This document shows positions 16,019-24,933 of a DNA stretch of 45,655 bases, piece after piece. This DNA is from Streptomyces sp. SID14478. GTDB lineage: Bacteria; Actinomycetota; Actinomycetes; Streptomycetales; Streptomycetaceae. The notes below the pieces were generated by a model. That model did not search any database. It was given only the letters and a program-made list of their open reading frames with translations, and had not been told where the DNA came from. The translations under genes and the position numbers were made by a program. The first letter of the stretch is position 1; each line of letters opens with the position of its first letter. Location of the stretch: the NCBI RefSeq assembly GCF_010548525.1, contig NZ_JAAGMG010000912.1, positions 1 to 45,655 on the forward strand. The letters run 5' to 3'.

Positions 16019-17140
16019 TTGGAATTCGGGCTCTTTGTACAGGGATATGTGGGCAAGCAGGCGCTGACGGACCCGACCGCCGAGCACCGCGCGCTCATGA
16101 ACGAGACCGAGTACGTCATCCAGGCGGACAAGTCCGGCTTCAAGTACGCCTGGGCGTCCGAGCACCACTTCCTGGAGGAGTACTCGCATCTGTCGGCGAA
16201 CGACGTCTTCCTCGGGTACCTGGCGCACGCGACGGACCGCATCCACCTCGGGTCGGGCATCTTCAACCCGCTCGCGCAGGTCAACCACCCCGTCAAGGTC
16301 GCCGAGAAGGTCGCCATGATGGACCACCTCAGCGAGGGGCGGTTCGAGTTCGGCAGCGGGCGCGGCGCCGGCAGCCACGAGATCCTCGGGTTCATACCTG
16401 GTGTGACGGACATGAACTACACCAAGGAGATCTGGGAAGAGACCATCGCCGAGTTCCCGAAGATGTGGCTCCAGGACGAGTACGTCGGGTTCCAGGGCAA
16501 GCACTGGTCGCTGCCGCCACGCAAGATCTTCCCCAAGCCGTACGGGAAGTCGCACCCCGCCATGTGGTACGCGGCCGGGTCCCCGCCCTCGTACGCGATG
16601 GCCGCCAGGAAGGGGCTGGGGGTGTTGGGGTTCAGCGTGCAGAAGGTATCCGACATGGAGTGGGTCCTGGAGCAGTACAAGACCGCCATCCAGGACGCGG
16701 AGCCCATCGGGGACTTCGTCAACGACAACGTCATGGTGACGTCGACCGCGATCTGCGCCGAGACGCACGACAAGGCGGTGGAGATCGCCGTGGGCGGTGG
16801 GCTCAACTACCTGCAGTCGTTGGTGTTCCGGTACCACGACACCTTCCCGCGGCCCGAGGGCATTCCGGAGTGGCCCGAGATCCTGCCCGAGTACTCCGCC
16901 GAGATCATCGAGCTGCTCATCGCCGAGGAGCTGATGATCTGTGGGGATCCGGACGAGGTGCTGCAGCAGTGCAAGCGGTGGGAGCAGGCGGGGGCCGACC
17001 AGTTGTCGTTCGGGTTGCCGATCGGGATCTCGCACGAGGACACGCTGAACTCGATCAGGCTGATCGGTGAGCATGTGATTCCGAAGATCGACACGGATCC
17101 GGTCCACCGGACTACCCGGTTCAGGTCTGCCGGGGTCTGA
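16019..17140 (+). CDS. Luciferase-like (LLM) flavin-dependent oxidoreductase
   Basis: The 373-residue protein is a complete LLM-class enzyme of the larger, FMN-luciferase-like type. It has MEFGLFVQGY at the start, YAWASEHHFLEEYSHLSAND (the EHHF motif of the alkanal monooxygenase group), HLGSGIFNPLAQVNHPVKVAEK, DHLSEGRFEFGSGRGAG and DQLSFGLPIG. The start is TTG 16019; no ATG or GTG is available in frame before the conserved MEFGLF. TTG may keep expression low. The ribosome site lies in GAGGACGGTGA. It is transcribed from the O4/O5 promoter. The gap to the next gene is filled by repeats, so co-transcription with it is uncertain. Confidence 0.87.
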   Translation: MEFGLFVQGYVGKQALTDPTAEHRALMNETEYVIQADKSGFKYAWASEHHFLEEYSHLSANDVFLGYLAHATDRIHLGSGIFNPLAQVNHPVKVAEKVAMMDHLSEGRFEFGSGRGAGSHEILGFIPGVTDMNYTKEIWEETIAEFPKMWLQDEYVGFQGKHWSLPPRKIFPKPYGKSHPAMWYAAGSPPSYAMAARKGLGVLGFSVQKVSDMEWVLEQYKTAIQDAEPIGDFVNDNVMVTSTAICAETHDKAVEIAVGGGLNYLQSLVFRYHDTFPRPEGIPEWPEILPEYSAEIIELLIAEELMICGDPDEVLQQCKRWEQAGADQLSFGLPIGISHEDTLNSIRLIGEHVIPKIDTDPVHRTTRFRSAGV

Positions 17141-17205
17141 TCGGACGGCTGCCCCGGCTCTCCTCCTCCCGGACAGGAGAGTCGGGGCCCTGATCTCGTC
17201 CCTGC

Positions 17206-17425
17206 CACGGGGCTCCGCCCCGGATCCCGCTCCTCGATCGCCGGAGGGGCTTGAAACACGGGGCTCCGCCCCGGACCCCGCTCCTCAATCGCCGGAGGGG
17301 CTTGGGGGTCGGAGGGGCTTGAAAGTGGGCTCCGCCCCGGACCCCGCTCCTCAATCGCCGGAGGGGCTTGAAGGTGGGCCCCGCTCCTCGATCGCCCAGA
17401 GGGGCTTGGGGGTCGGAGGGGCTTG
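17206..17425. repeat. Cluster of Streptomyces-type GC-rich interspersed repeats
   Basis: The gap 17141-17461 is filled by about three and a half copies of a ~50-bp unit of the form GGGCTCCGCCCCGGACCCCG ... CTCCTCAATCGCCGGAGGGGCTTG. Copies start near 17208, 17259, 17328 and (truncated) 17376, mixed with extra GGAGGGGCTTG pieces. GGGGCTCCGCCCC is self-complementary. Units like this are familiar intergenic repeats in Streptomyces. They may act as a terminator for the upstream gene. Confidence 0.85.
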
Positions 17426-17461
17426 TTCGGTTCGTCATTACGTCGGAGAGGCTCGAAGATT

Positions 17462-19201
17462 ATGCTCGATCACCTCATCAAGGGCGCCACCGTCGTCGAC
17501 GGGACCGGTGCCCCTTCTTATGTTGCCGATGTCGGGATCCGCGACGGGCGCATCGCCGTCGTCGCCGAGGCCGGTGCCGTCACCGAGGAGGCCCGTAGCT
17601 CCGAGGACGCCGCGGGGCTGGTGCTCGCGCCCGGGTTCGTCGATCCGCATACGCATTACGACGCGCAGCTGTTCTGGGACCCGTACGCGACGCCCTCGCT
17701 GAACCACGGGGTGACGACCGTCGCCGGGGGCAACTGCGGGTTCACGCTCGCCCCGTTGAACCCGGAGCGGCCCGAGGACGCCGACTACACGCGGCGGATG
17801 ATGTCCAAGGTCGAGGGGATGTCGCTGGTCGCGCTGGAGGAGGGGGCGCCCTGGACGTGGAATTCGTTCGGGGAGTACCTGGCGGCCCTGGACGGGAGGA
17901 TCGCCGTCAACGCCGGGTTCATGGTGGGGCATTGTGCGCTGCGGCGGTACGTGATGGGGGCGGACGCCATCGGTGGGCAGCCGAGCGAGGCGCAGATGGA
18001 GGCCATGCTCGGGCTCTTCCACGAGGCCATGGAGGCCGGGGCCTGGGGGCTGTCCACCACCCAGTCGTCCACGCACTCCGACGGGGACGGCAAACCGGTC
18101 GCCTCGCGGCATGCCGAGCCGGCCGAACTCATCGCTCTGAGCAAGGCGGTCGGGGAGCACGAAGGGACGCAGATCGAGGCCATCGTCGCCGGGTGCCTCG
18201 ATCAGTTCAGTGACGACGAGATCGACCTGTTCGTGGAGATGAGCTCCGCCGCCGGGCGGCCGCTCAACTGGAACGTGCTGACCGTCGACGCCGCCGTGCC
18301 CGAGCGCGTACCGCGTCAGCTGGCCGCGAGTGAGCGGGCGCGGAAGGCCGGCGGGCGGATCGTCGCCCTGACCATGCCGATCCTGACGCCGATGAACATG
18401 TCGCTCGGGACCTTCTGCGCGCTCAATCTCATCCCCGGATGGGGCGAGATCCTCGGGCTGCCCGTCGACGAGCGGATCGCGAAACTGCGCGACCCCGACG
18501 TGCGCGCCGAGATGCTGCGCCGCGCCGACAGCAAGGAGGCCGGGGTCTTCCGGCGGCTCGCGGACTTCGGGCGGTACGTCATCGGGGACACGTACTCGCA
18601 GGCCAACGAGGGGCTGACCGGGCGCGTGGTGCGGGACATCGCCGCCGAGCGCGGGCAGGAGGCCTTCGAGTGCCTCGTCGAGATCTGCGCCAACGACCGG
18701 CTGCGGACCGTGCTGTGGCCGATGCCGACCGACAACGACCCGGACTCGTGGGCGCTGCGCTCCGAGACCTGGAACCACGAGGACGTCATGCTCGGCGGGT
18801 CCGACGCGGGCGCGCACCTGGACCGGATGTGCGGGGCCCCGTACACGACGCGCTTCCTCGGCGACTGTCTGCGCGGGCGCAAGCTGATGGGCCTGGAGGC
18901 GGCGGTGAAGATGCTGACCGACGACCCGGCCCAGCTGTTCGGGCTGCGCGAGCGGGGGCGGGTGCAGGAGGGCTGGCACGCGGACCTGGTGCTGTTCGAC
19001 CCGGAGACGATCGACGCCGGCAAGGCCACCCTCGTGCACGACCTGCCCGGCGACAGCCCCCGGCTCGACTCGAAGGCCATCGGCGTGACCGCCGTGTGGG
19101 TCAACGGGGTCGAGGCCATGCGCGGCGACGTCGTCAGCGGCGCCGTGCCGGGCAAGGTGCTGCGCTCCGGCGCGGACACGCGGACGGTGAGCACCCGGTG
19201 A
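17462..19201 (+). CDS. Amidohydrolase_3 / D-aminoacylase-like hydrolase
   Basis: This 579-residue metallohydrolase is of the N-acyl-D-amino-acid deacylase group. The metal motif is GFVDPHTHYDAQ (His63, His65). GGNCGFTLAP carries the metal-binding cysteine seen in D-aminoacylases, GHCALRRYVMG follows, and GGSDAGAHLDRM near residue 445 holds the catalytic Asp. The C-terminal beta domain (ADLVLFDPETID) closes the sandwich. ATG 17462 has GGAGAGG about ten bases upstream; an earlier in-frame codon at 17423 lies in repeat DNA and is unlikely. The stop overlaps the GTG of the aldehyde dehydrogenase gene (GTGA), so the two are coupled. Many members of this group act on cyclic amides rather than D-amino acids. 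Confidence 0.85.
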   Translation: MLDHLIKGATVVDGTGAPSYVADVGIRDGRIAVVAEAGAVTEEARSSEDAAGLVLAPGFVDPHTHYDAQLFWDPYATPSLNHGVTTVAGGNCGFTLAPLNPERPEDADYTRRMMSKVEGMSLVALEEGAPWTWNSFGEYLAALDGRIAVNAGFMVGHCALRRYVMGADAIGGQPSEAQMEAMLGLFHEAMEAGAWGLSTTQSSTHSDGDGKPVASRHAEPAELIALSKAVGEHEGTQIEAIVAGCLDQFSDDEIDLFVEMSSAAGRPLNWNVLTVDAAVPERVPRQLAASERARKAGGRIVALTMPILTPMNMSLGTFCALNLIPGWGEILGLPVDERIAKLRDPDVRAEMLRRADSKEAGVFRRLADFGRYVIGDTYSQANEGLTGRVVRDIAAERGQEAFECLVEICANDRLRTVLWPMPTDNDPDSWALRSETWNHEDVMLGGSDAGAHLDRMCGAPYTTRFLGDCLRGRKLMGLEAAVKMLTDDPAQLFGLRERGRVQEGWHADLVLFDPETIDAGKATLVHDLPGDSPRLDSKAIGVTAVWVNGVEAMRGDVVSGAVPGKVLRSGADTRTVSTR

Positions 19202-20661
19202 GCGAGGCGCAGAAGCTCTTCATCGGCGGGGAGTGGGTCGCGCCGGACGGCGGGCACTACGACGTCGTCGACCCGGCGAGCGAGGAGGTCGTCGGGCAGG
19301 CGCCCGAGGCGTCCCGGCAGCAGGTGTACGACGCCGCGCGCGCCGCCCGCGACGCCTTCGGGACGTGGTCGCGCACGACGCCGCGGGAGCGCTCCGCGAT
19401 CCTCGACCGGGCCGCGGACCTCATGCAGCGGGACTTCGCCGCCAACGCCGAGCTGGCGCAGGCCGAGAGCGGGGCCACCAGCGGGACCGCGCGCGGCATG
19501 CAGGTGGCCGTGGGCGTCGCCCGCTTCCGGCGGTACGCGCAGGGCGCCCTGGAGCCGGTGGAGGAAGGGCTGCCGCCGCAGATCAGCGAGGCCGGGCCGA
19601 TGGGGAAGGCGGGGGTGACGGGCGCGCTGGCCGTGCGCCAGCCCGTCGGGGTCGTCACCTGCATCACCTCGTACAACAACCCGTGGGCCAACCCGGCGGG
19701 CAAGGTCGCCCCGGCCCTCGCCATGGGCAACACGGTCGTCGTGAAGCCCGCGCCGCAGGACCCGCTGTCCGTGTACCGGATGGCGGCCGCCCTGGAGGAG
19801 GCGGGTGTGCCGCGCGGCGTCGTGAACGTCGTCAGTGGCGCCTCGGTGGCCGCCGGGGAGGCCGCCGTCGACTCGCCGGACGTCGACATGGTCAGCTTCA
19901 CCGGGTCCACGGCCGTCGGGCAGCGCATCGGCGAGGTGTGCGGGCGGTCGATGAAGCGGCAGCTGATGGAGCTGGGCGGGAAGGGCGCCGCGATCGTCCT
20001 CGGCGACGCCGACCTGGACTCGGCGGTCGCCGGGATCGGGACGACGTACGCCTTCTACAGCGGGCAGATCTGCACGGCGCCGACGCGGGCGCTCGTGCAC
20101 CGGTCCGTGTACGACGAGTTCGTCGCGAAGCTCACCGCGTACATCGGGTTCATGAAGGTCGGGGACCCGCGGGCGCAGGGGACCGTGGTCGGTCCCGTCA
20201 TCTCCGCCGCGCACCGCGAGCGCGTCGAGTCGTACGTGGAGCTGGGCAGGAAGGAGGGCGCGACGGTCGTCGCGGGCGGGGAGCGGCCCGCCGGGACCGG
20301 CAAGGGGTTCTACGTCGCTCCGACCCTCCTCGCCGACTGCACCAACGACATGCGCGTCGTGCGGGAGGAGATCTTCGGCCCCGTGGTCGCCGTCGTGCCC
20401 TTCGACGGGGACGAGGACGAGGCCGTCGCGCTCGCCAACGACTCCGACTACGGGCTCATCGACTACGTGTGGTCGGGGGACGTCGCCCGCGCCTTCCGGG
20501 TCGCGCGGCGGCTGCGGGCCGGCGGCGTCGGCGTGAACACCATCGGGCGGAACATGGAGGCCCCGTTCGGCGGGTTCAAGAAGAGCGGGGTGGGGCGGGA
20601 CGTCGGCTCGTACGCGCTGCACGCCTACAGCGAGCTGCAGTCCATCGTCTGGCCGGGGTGA
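19198..20661 (+). CDS. NAD(P)-dependent aldehyde dehydrogenase
   Basis: This 487-residue protein of the classical aldehyde dehydrogenase superfamily oxidises an aldehyde to the carboxylate. Landmarks are the N-terminal FIGGEWVAPDGG, the substrate/cofactor loop TSYNNPWANPAGKVAPALA, FTGSTAVGQRI, the general base Glu258 in MELGGKGA, and the catalytic Cys292 in YSGQICTAPTR. EEIFGPVVAVVPF and APFGGFKKSGVGRD near the end are standard. The start is GTG 19198, overlapping the stop of the amidohydrolase gene by four bases; upstream frame extension is a shadow. The pairing suggests that the aldehyde oxidised here arises from the cluster's earlier steps. Confidence 0.93.
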   Translation: MSEAQKLFIGGEWVAPDGGHYDVVDPASEEVVGQAPEASRQQVYDAARAARDAFGTWSRTTPRERSAILDRAADLMQRDFAANAELAQAESGATSGTARGMQVAVGVARFRRYAQGALEPVEEGLPPQISEAGPMGKAGVTGALAVRQPVGVVTCITSYNNPWANPAGKVAPALAMGNTVVVKPAPQDPLSVYRMAAALEEAGVPRGVVNVVSGASVAAGEAAVDSPDVDMVSFTGSTAVGQRIGEVCGRSMKRQLMELGGKGAAIVLGDADLDSAVAGIGTTYAFYSGQICTAPTRALVHRSVYDEFVAKLTAYIGFMKVGDPRAQGTVVGPVISAAHRERVESYVELGRKEGATVVAGGERPAGTGKGFYVAPTLLADCTNDMRVVREEIFGPVVAVVPFDGDEDEAVALANDSDYGLIDYVWSGDVARAFRVARRLRAGGVGVNTIGRNMEAPFGGFKKSGVGRDVGSYALHAYSELQSIVWPG

Positions 20662-20705
20662 CGAAGTCCACGAGATCTGCACGGGAAATTTTTGAACCAG
20701 GGCAA

Positions 20706-20749
20706 ATCGGACCCGGCTGCGATTACCGAATATCGGACGCCGGGCCGAT
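20706..20749. terminator. Hairpin downstream of the aldehyde dehydrogenase gene
   Basis: ATCGG-A-CCCGGC (20706-20717) pairs with GCCGGG-CCGAT (20739-20749), an 11-bp stem with one bulged A and an inner CCGA/TCGG hairpin. It lies 45 bases after the stop. No U-tract follows. The surrounding 20662-20889 is clearly more AT-rich than the genes and should also contain the permease promoter, which I could not place. Confidence 0.6.
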
Positions 20750-20889
20750 CGCCTTGCAATAGGTGGATGGATTCTGCAATCTTCTGTGTAAGTCGAAAGT
20801 AGTTGCCCGAATTGCCCATGGATAGTTAAGCGGCGAAGTCCTGATGAATCCCGCCAGATGTGGAAACCGCAGGATTTAACGTCCTGTTC

Positions 20890-22428
20890 ATGACTCAGCT
20901 GGACGTGCGGCCCCAGGAGGGCATCAGGGAGGGCAAGGGCCTCGGCGGCAACTCCGTCGGGCTGCTCGGCAGCGCCGTCATCGGTGTCTCCACTGTCGCG
21001 CCGGTGTACTGCCTGACCTCGACCCTGGGCTCCACCGCGGGCGAGGTCGGCCTGCAGATGCCCGCGGTGTTCCTGGCCGGGTTCCTGCCGATGCTCCTCG
21101 TCGCCTTCGCGTACCGGGAGCTCAACAAGGTCATGCCGGACTGCGGCACGTCGTTCACGTGGACCGTGAAGGCGTTCGGGCCGCGGGTCGGCTGGATGTG
21201 CGGCTGGGGCCTGGTGATCGCCACGATCATCGTCCTGTCCAACCTGGCCGGCGTCGCGACCTCGTACTTCTGGCTGCTCGCGGGCGAGATCACCGACAGC
21301 GACTCGGTGGCAGGCCTCGACGGCAACAAGGCCGTCCACATCGTGACCTGCCTCGTGCTCATCGCCGCGGCGACCGCGATCAGCTACCGCGGCATGACCG
21401 CGACGAAGGGCGTGCAGTACACGCTCGTCGGGCTCCAGCTGGTGGTGCTCGCCGTCTTCGTCGCGATGGCGGTGGCCAAGGCGGGCTCCGGGGACTTCGC
21501 GGGCACGTCGGTGGACTTCTCCTGGTCGTGGCTGAACCCGTTCTCCGTGAAGTCCTTCGGGGCGTTCACGGCCGGCCTGTCCCTGTCGATCTTCATGTAC
21601 TGGGGCTGGGACACCTGCCTGACCGCCAACGAGGAGACCATCGGCAGCGACAAGACGCCCGGCCGCGCCGCGCTCATCGCGATGGTCGTGCTCGTCGGCT
21701 CGTACCTGGCCACGGGTGTCGCCGCGCAGATGGTCGTCGGCTCGGGGCAGCGGGGCCTCGGCCTCGCCAACCCGGAGACCTCCGACAACGTCTTCGCCGC
21801 GCTCGCCGGCCCCGTGATGGGCCCGACCCTCGGCATCCTGCTCTTCGTCGCGGTCCTGGCGTCGGCGGCGGCCAGCCTCCAGACCACCTTCATCCCGGTC
21901 GCCCGCACGGTCCTCGCCATGTCGACGTACGAAGCGCTCCCGGCCTCGTACGCCCGCGTCCACCCGCGCTTCAAGACGCCCGGCCGCGCCACGGTCACGG
22001 CGGGCGTGGCGACGGCCGTCTTCTACACGGCGATGACGCTGGTCTCCGAGCACGTCCTGGTCGACACGATCTACGCGCTCGGCCTCATGATCTGCTTCTA
22101 CTACGCGCTGACGGCGTTCGCCTGCGCCTGGTACTTCCGCGGCGAACTCTTCGCATCCGTACGGGACTTCGCGTTCAAGGGACTGTTCCCGACACTCGGC
22201 GGCGTGCTCCTGTCGGCCGTCTTCACCAAGACGCTGGTCGACATGTGGAACCCGGCCTACGGCAGCGGCTCGTCCGTGTTCGGCGTCGGCTCGGTCTTCG
22301 TGATCGGGGTCGGCCTGCTGCTCGTGGGCGTCGTCATCATGCTGGTGATGGGCCGCCGCAGCCCGGCGTTCTTCCGCGGCGAGGTGCTCAACCGGGACAC
22401 GGAGGTCCTGGTCGTCGCCGAGCCCTAG
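20890..22428 (+). CDS. APC-superfamily amino acid/amine permease
   Basis: The protein has 512 residues from ATG 20890 and about twelve hydrophobic segments: SVGLLGSAVIGVSTVAPVYC, FLAGFLPMLLVAFAYREL, WGLVIATIIVLSNLAGVATS and so on. The first helix region with its small-residue break and the YRELNKVMPDCGTSFTW loop (substrate-site region of APC carriers) support the amino acid-polyamine-organocation family. GTG 20860 is an alternative start. It follows the enzyme cluster after a hairpin and an AT-rich leader, with no TGACG-N3-CGTCA operator, so joint regulation is unproven. It may import the pathway substrate, such as an amine or amide, but this is an inference from position. Confidence 0.85.
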   Translation: MTQLDVRPQEGIREGKGLGGNSVGLLGSAVIGVSTVAPVYCLTSTLGSTAGEVGLQMPAVFLAGFLPMLLVAFAYRELNKVMPDCGTSFTWTVKAFGPRVGWMCGWGLVIATIIVLSNLAGVATSYFWLLAGEITDSDSVAGLDGNKAVHIVTCLVLIAAATAISYRGMTATKGVQYTLVGLQLVVLAVFVAMAVAKAGSGDFAGTSVDFSWSWLNPFSVKSFGAFTAGLSLSIFMYWGWDTCLTANEETIGSDKTPGRAALIAMVVLVGSYLATGVAAQMVVGSGQRGLGLANPETSDNVFAALAGPVMGPTLGILLFVAVLASAAASLQTTFIPVARTVLAMSTYEALPASYARVHPRFKTPGRATVTAGVATAVFYTAMTLVSEHVLVDTIYALGLMICFYYALTAFACAWYFRGELFASVRDFAFKGLFPTLGGVLLSAVFTKTLVDMWNPAYGSGSSVFGVGSVFVIGVGLLLVGVVIMLVMGRRSPAFFRGEVLNRDTEVLVVAEP

Positions 22429-22853
22429 GGTCTGTCTTCGGCCCGGGCGCGGGGGACCACGACGATCTGGACGTCGTCCTCGTAGAGCACCCGGCCCGGG
22501 TCGGCCGAGCGCACCAGGCGGCAGTCGACGCCGTGCGCGGCCAGGATCTCCAGGTAGCCGGGGACCCGGTCGAGCAGGTGCGTGGCCGTTGGCTTGAACC
22601 AGGCCGCGGCGCCCGGGTTGACCTCCTCGTCGTAGACCGTGGGGTCGACGGTGGAGGGGTCCGTGTACGCGGCGTCGTACCAGGCGTTGTTCACGCGCCG
22701 GAAGGACTCCTGCTCGGCGGTGAGCCGCCCCTCCCTGGCCAGGTTGTTGACCAGCCCGAACAGGCCGGTGAACGTGCCCCGCCGGTTTCGGTGCGGCGAC
22801 TGGAAGCGTACGTATCCGGTCGTGCCGTCATCGGCGGGGCCGCGCGTCGTCAT
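22425..22853 (-). CDS. Conserved protein of unknown function
   Basis: The 142-residue soluble protein is one I do not recognise beyond a resemblance to hypothetical proteins of Streptomyces. It begins MTTRGPADDGTTGYVRF, has RRVNNAWYDAAYTDPS in the middle and ends with DDVQIVVVPRAR. There is no signal peptide or membrane segment. A ribosome site AGAAGGA lies eight bases before the ATG. It is convergent with the permease gene; the two stop codons overlap in the single tetramer CTAG (22425-22428). It sits 39 bases after the PHP-domain gene and is probably its operon partner. Confidence 0.72.
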   Translation of the reverse strand: MTTRGPADDGTTGYVRFQSPHRNRRGTFTGLFGLVNNLAREGRLTAEQESFRRVNNAWYDAAYTDPSTVDPTVYDEEVNPGAAAWFKPTATHLLDRVPGYLEILAAHGVDCRLVRSADPGRVLYEDDVQIVVVPRARAEDRP

Positions 22854-22892
22854 GCCGTGGTCCTTCTTCTTCCGGGGGCGAAGGGCGTCAGG

Positions 22893-24410
22893 CTACGCGC
22901 TCTTTCCCAGGAAGATCGGGTTCGTGAACGCCGCCAGCGCTCCCGGCAGGCCGGTCGTCGCCGGGGCGTGGCGGACCTCCGCCCTCACGTACGCCGCGTA
23001 CGACGCCGTCGTGCGCCAACTCGCGGTTCCCGTACCGGAGTCCGGCAGCGGCGCCGACGTGAACAACGTGCCCTGGTCCGTGACGATGTGGAGCGTGCAG
23101 CCGGGGGCGCCCTTCACCTCCAGGTCGACGGTGACCGGGGCGTCGGGGGACACCTCCAGGCGTGCGCCGAGGGCCGCCACCTCGCCCTTGCCGCCGGTCG
23201 CCGTGAACGCCACGGACACCTCGGACGACTCGGCGACGTACGAGCGGCCCGCCCGGATGCCGTCCTGGATGGCGTCGCGGGTCAGGTCGTCGGCCAGGAC
23301 CACCGTCTGGGGGCCGCCGATGCGGTCCGGGTCGCGGTGCGCGTCGCTGTTGCCCATCGCCGGGATCCACGACCCCTTGCCCCGCGAACGCGCGTACGCC
23401 ACAAGGGTGTTGTCCCAGTCCTGCAGGGAGACCTCGTCGTCCGGGGTGTACGGGCCGTTCCACACCTCGACCGCGTCCGCCTCGCCGAAGCCGAACTTCC
23501 AGCCGCAGCCGATGCACGTGGCGTGCGGGTGCGCCGGGACGACCAGGCCGCCCGCCCGGCGGATCTCCTGCGCGTACTTCGCCCAGCGGTTGTCGCGGGC
23601 CCGGTAGCGCCAGTCGATGAAGGTGCCCGGGTCCGTGCCGAGGGCGACGACGTGCCCGTTGCGCGTGGTGACCTCCTCGCCGATCAGGACCAGCAGGTCG
23701 TCACCCGCCACGTCCGACCAATGCGCCTGCGAGGAGTGCGTGTTGTGGTCGGAGGTGTTGATGAAGTCCAGTCCGGCCGCACGGGCGAGCGCACCGACCT
23801 CGGCCGGGGTGCGGCGGCCGTCCGAGTACCAGGTGTGGATGTGGCAGTCGCCGCGGTACCAGGCGCGGCCCCGGCCGCGGGCCCGGGACGGCGGGTACAC
23901 GGGCTTCGGCGTGGTGCCGGACGCGCCGTGGGTGAGCGTCACCGTCACCTCGTACGGCAGGCCGTCCGGCGCCACCGTGTACGGGCCGAGCGCGATGTGC
24001 CACGTGCCCGCCCGGACCGGGCCGGGCACGTAGCCGGGCGTCGCGTCGTCGGCCCGCAGGAAGAACTCGGTGCGCGCCCCGCCCGACCAGCCCCGGAAGC
24101 CCTTGCCGCCGAGCGCCGTGCCGCGCTCGTCGAAGATGCCGATGTCGAGCGCGTTGTTCTGGGTGCCGGCCGGGACGGTGGCCTTCGTGTACGTGTAGGA
24201 GACCTTGATCTCCCGCACTCCGCGCGGCACTTCCACCGGCAGGTACACGTAGTCCGGTGCGCCCGGCGGCAGCGTGCCCTTGAGCGTCTTGGTGGACTGC
24301 GAGCCGTCGGCGGCGCTGGCGAAGCTCATGGTGCCGAGCGTAAGCGCCGTCGCCGCCCCGGTCACGAGCAACGTCCGTCTGCCGATGCCGTGTTCGTCAT
24401 CCGTGCACAT
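22893..24410 (-). CDS. Tat-exported PHP-domain (CehA/McbA family) metallohydrolase
   Basis: This 505-residue exported protein begins with a Tat-type signal (GIGRRTLLVTGAATALTLGT, cleavage near SFASA). An N-terminal beta-sandwich region (about 50-175, with DYVYLPVEVPRGVREIKVSY) precedes a PHP phosphoesterase domain from about 190. The metal motifs are GDCHIHTWYSDG, NTSDHNTH, VVPAHPHATC and AMGNSDAHRDPD. CehA/McbA proteins include carbaryl hydrolases, but most have unknown substrates; a secreted phosphodiesterase or ester hydrolase is likely. ATG 24410 has GGGGAG six bases upstream; the longer start at 24455 is disfavoured. An imperfect inverted repeat, CCAGGGGTCG/CGACCCTGG (24421-24451), stands just upstream. 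Confidence 0.85.
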   Translation of the reverse strand: MCTDDEHGIGRRTLLVTGAATALTLGTMSFASAADGSQSTKTLKGTLPPGAPDYVYLPVEVPRGVREIKVSYTYTKATVPAGTQNNALDIGIFDERGTALGGKGFRGWSGGARTEFFLRADDATPGYVPGPVRAGTWHIALGPYTVAPDGLPYEVTVTLTHGASGTTPKPVYPPSRARGRGRAWYRGDCHIHTWYSDGRRTPAEVGALARAAGLDFINTSDHNTHSSQAHWSDVAGDDLLVLIGEEVTTRNGHVVALGTDPGTFIDWRYRARDNRWAKYAQEIRRAGGLVVPAHPHATCIGCGWKFGFGEADAVEVWNGPYTPDDEVSLQDWDNTLVAYARSRGKGSWIPAMGNSDAHRDPDRIGGPQTVVLADDLTRDAIQDGIRAGRSYVAESSEVSVAFTATGGKGEVAALGARLEVSPDAPVTVDLEVKGAPGCTLHIVTDQGTLFTSAPLPDSGTGTASWRTTASYAAYVRAEVRHAPATTGLPGALAAFTNPIFLGKSA

Positions 24411-24468
24411 GCTGAGCTCCCCAGGGGTCGGGTGTGACGTGTGCGACCCTGGCATTGAGCCGTGAACG

Positions 24469-24487
24469 GCCCCTGAAGGGAAGGGGC
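24469..24487 (-). terminator. Short hairpin between the small membrane gene and the PHP gene
   Basis: GCCCCT and AGGGGC pair around a seven-base loop, 24 bases after the stop of the small membrane protein gene. It could be a weak terminator or an mRNA processing site within the operon. Confidence 0.45.
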
Positions 24488-24510
24488 TCGGCGGATGACG
24501 TGCGGCCGGG

Positions 24511-24840
24511 CTACGAGCGGCGGCGCCTGCGGAACAGGACCGCGACGACCAGGATCACGAGCACGACCAGCACGATCAGGATCCAGCCGAGCGCCCCCAG
24601 CGACCCGCCCTTCTTCTTTTTCTTCTTCTTGATCCTGCTCTTCTTGCCGCTGCTGTGGGACTTCGAGACCTTCGTGGCCGACTTCGCCACCGAGTGGTGC
24701 GGCTTCGCGGCCGACCGCTCCTGCTGTGCGGCCGCCGCCGCGGTCGTGTGCGCCGCCGCGGACGCCGTCGCCGGTACGCCAGCGAAGAGCAGCGCCCCCA
24801 GCAACAGCAGCACGGTCGTGGGCCGTGTACGCATGAACAT
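24511..24840 (-). CDS. Small Lys-rich surface protein with C-terminal membrane anchor
   Basis: This 109-residue protein has a signal peptide ([20 protein letters not shown], cleavage near ASA), a short Ala/Thr/Ser-rich stretch, a strongly basic section ending in seven consecutive lysines, one hydrophobic helix ([22 protein letters not shown]) and a tail of five arginines and a serine. It is likely anchored in the membrane with a cationic region outside, possibly touching anionic wall polymers. There is no LPXTG-type sorting motif. GGGGGAG lies six bases before ATG 24840. I do not recognise a named family. The gene heads the minus-strand set with the PHP protein. Confidence 0.75.
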   Translation of the reverse strand: MFMRTRPTTVLLLLGALLFAGVPATASAAAHTTAAAAAQQERSAAKPHHSVAKSATKVSKSHSSGKKSRIKKKKKKKGGSLGALGWILIVLVVLVILVVAVLFRRRRRS

Positions 24841-24933
24841 GATGAACTCCCCCGTCGGTCAAGGCTCGCCGAGACTATTACCGCGCGGGGCCTCCCGGAA
24901 CCCCTGCCGGGGCCGCGCTCGTATGCTCGGTTC

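Noticed and set aside
18316..22053. 1245-codon minus-strand open frame opposite the amidohydrolase, aldehyde dehydrogenase and permease genes
   Set aside because: It runs antisense over three well-supported genes, lacks family signatures and has the Arg/Gly/Asp-rich make-up of GC-rich shadow frames.
24655..24933. Longer fbiC starting inside the small membrane protein gene
   Set aside because: The conserved protein begins at ATG 24934; the upstream frame is antisense to another gene and Arg-rich.
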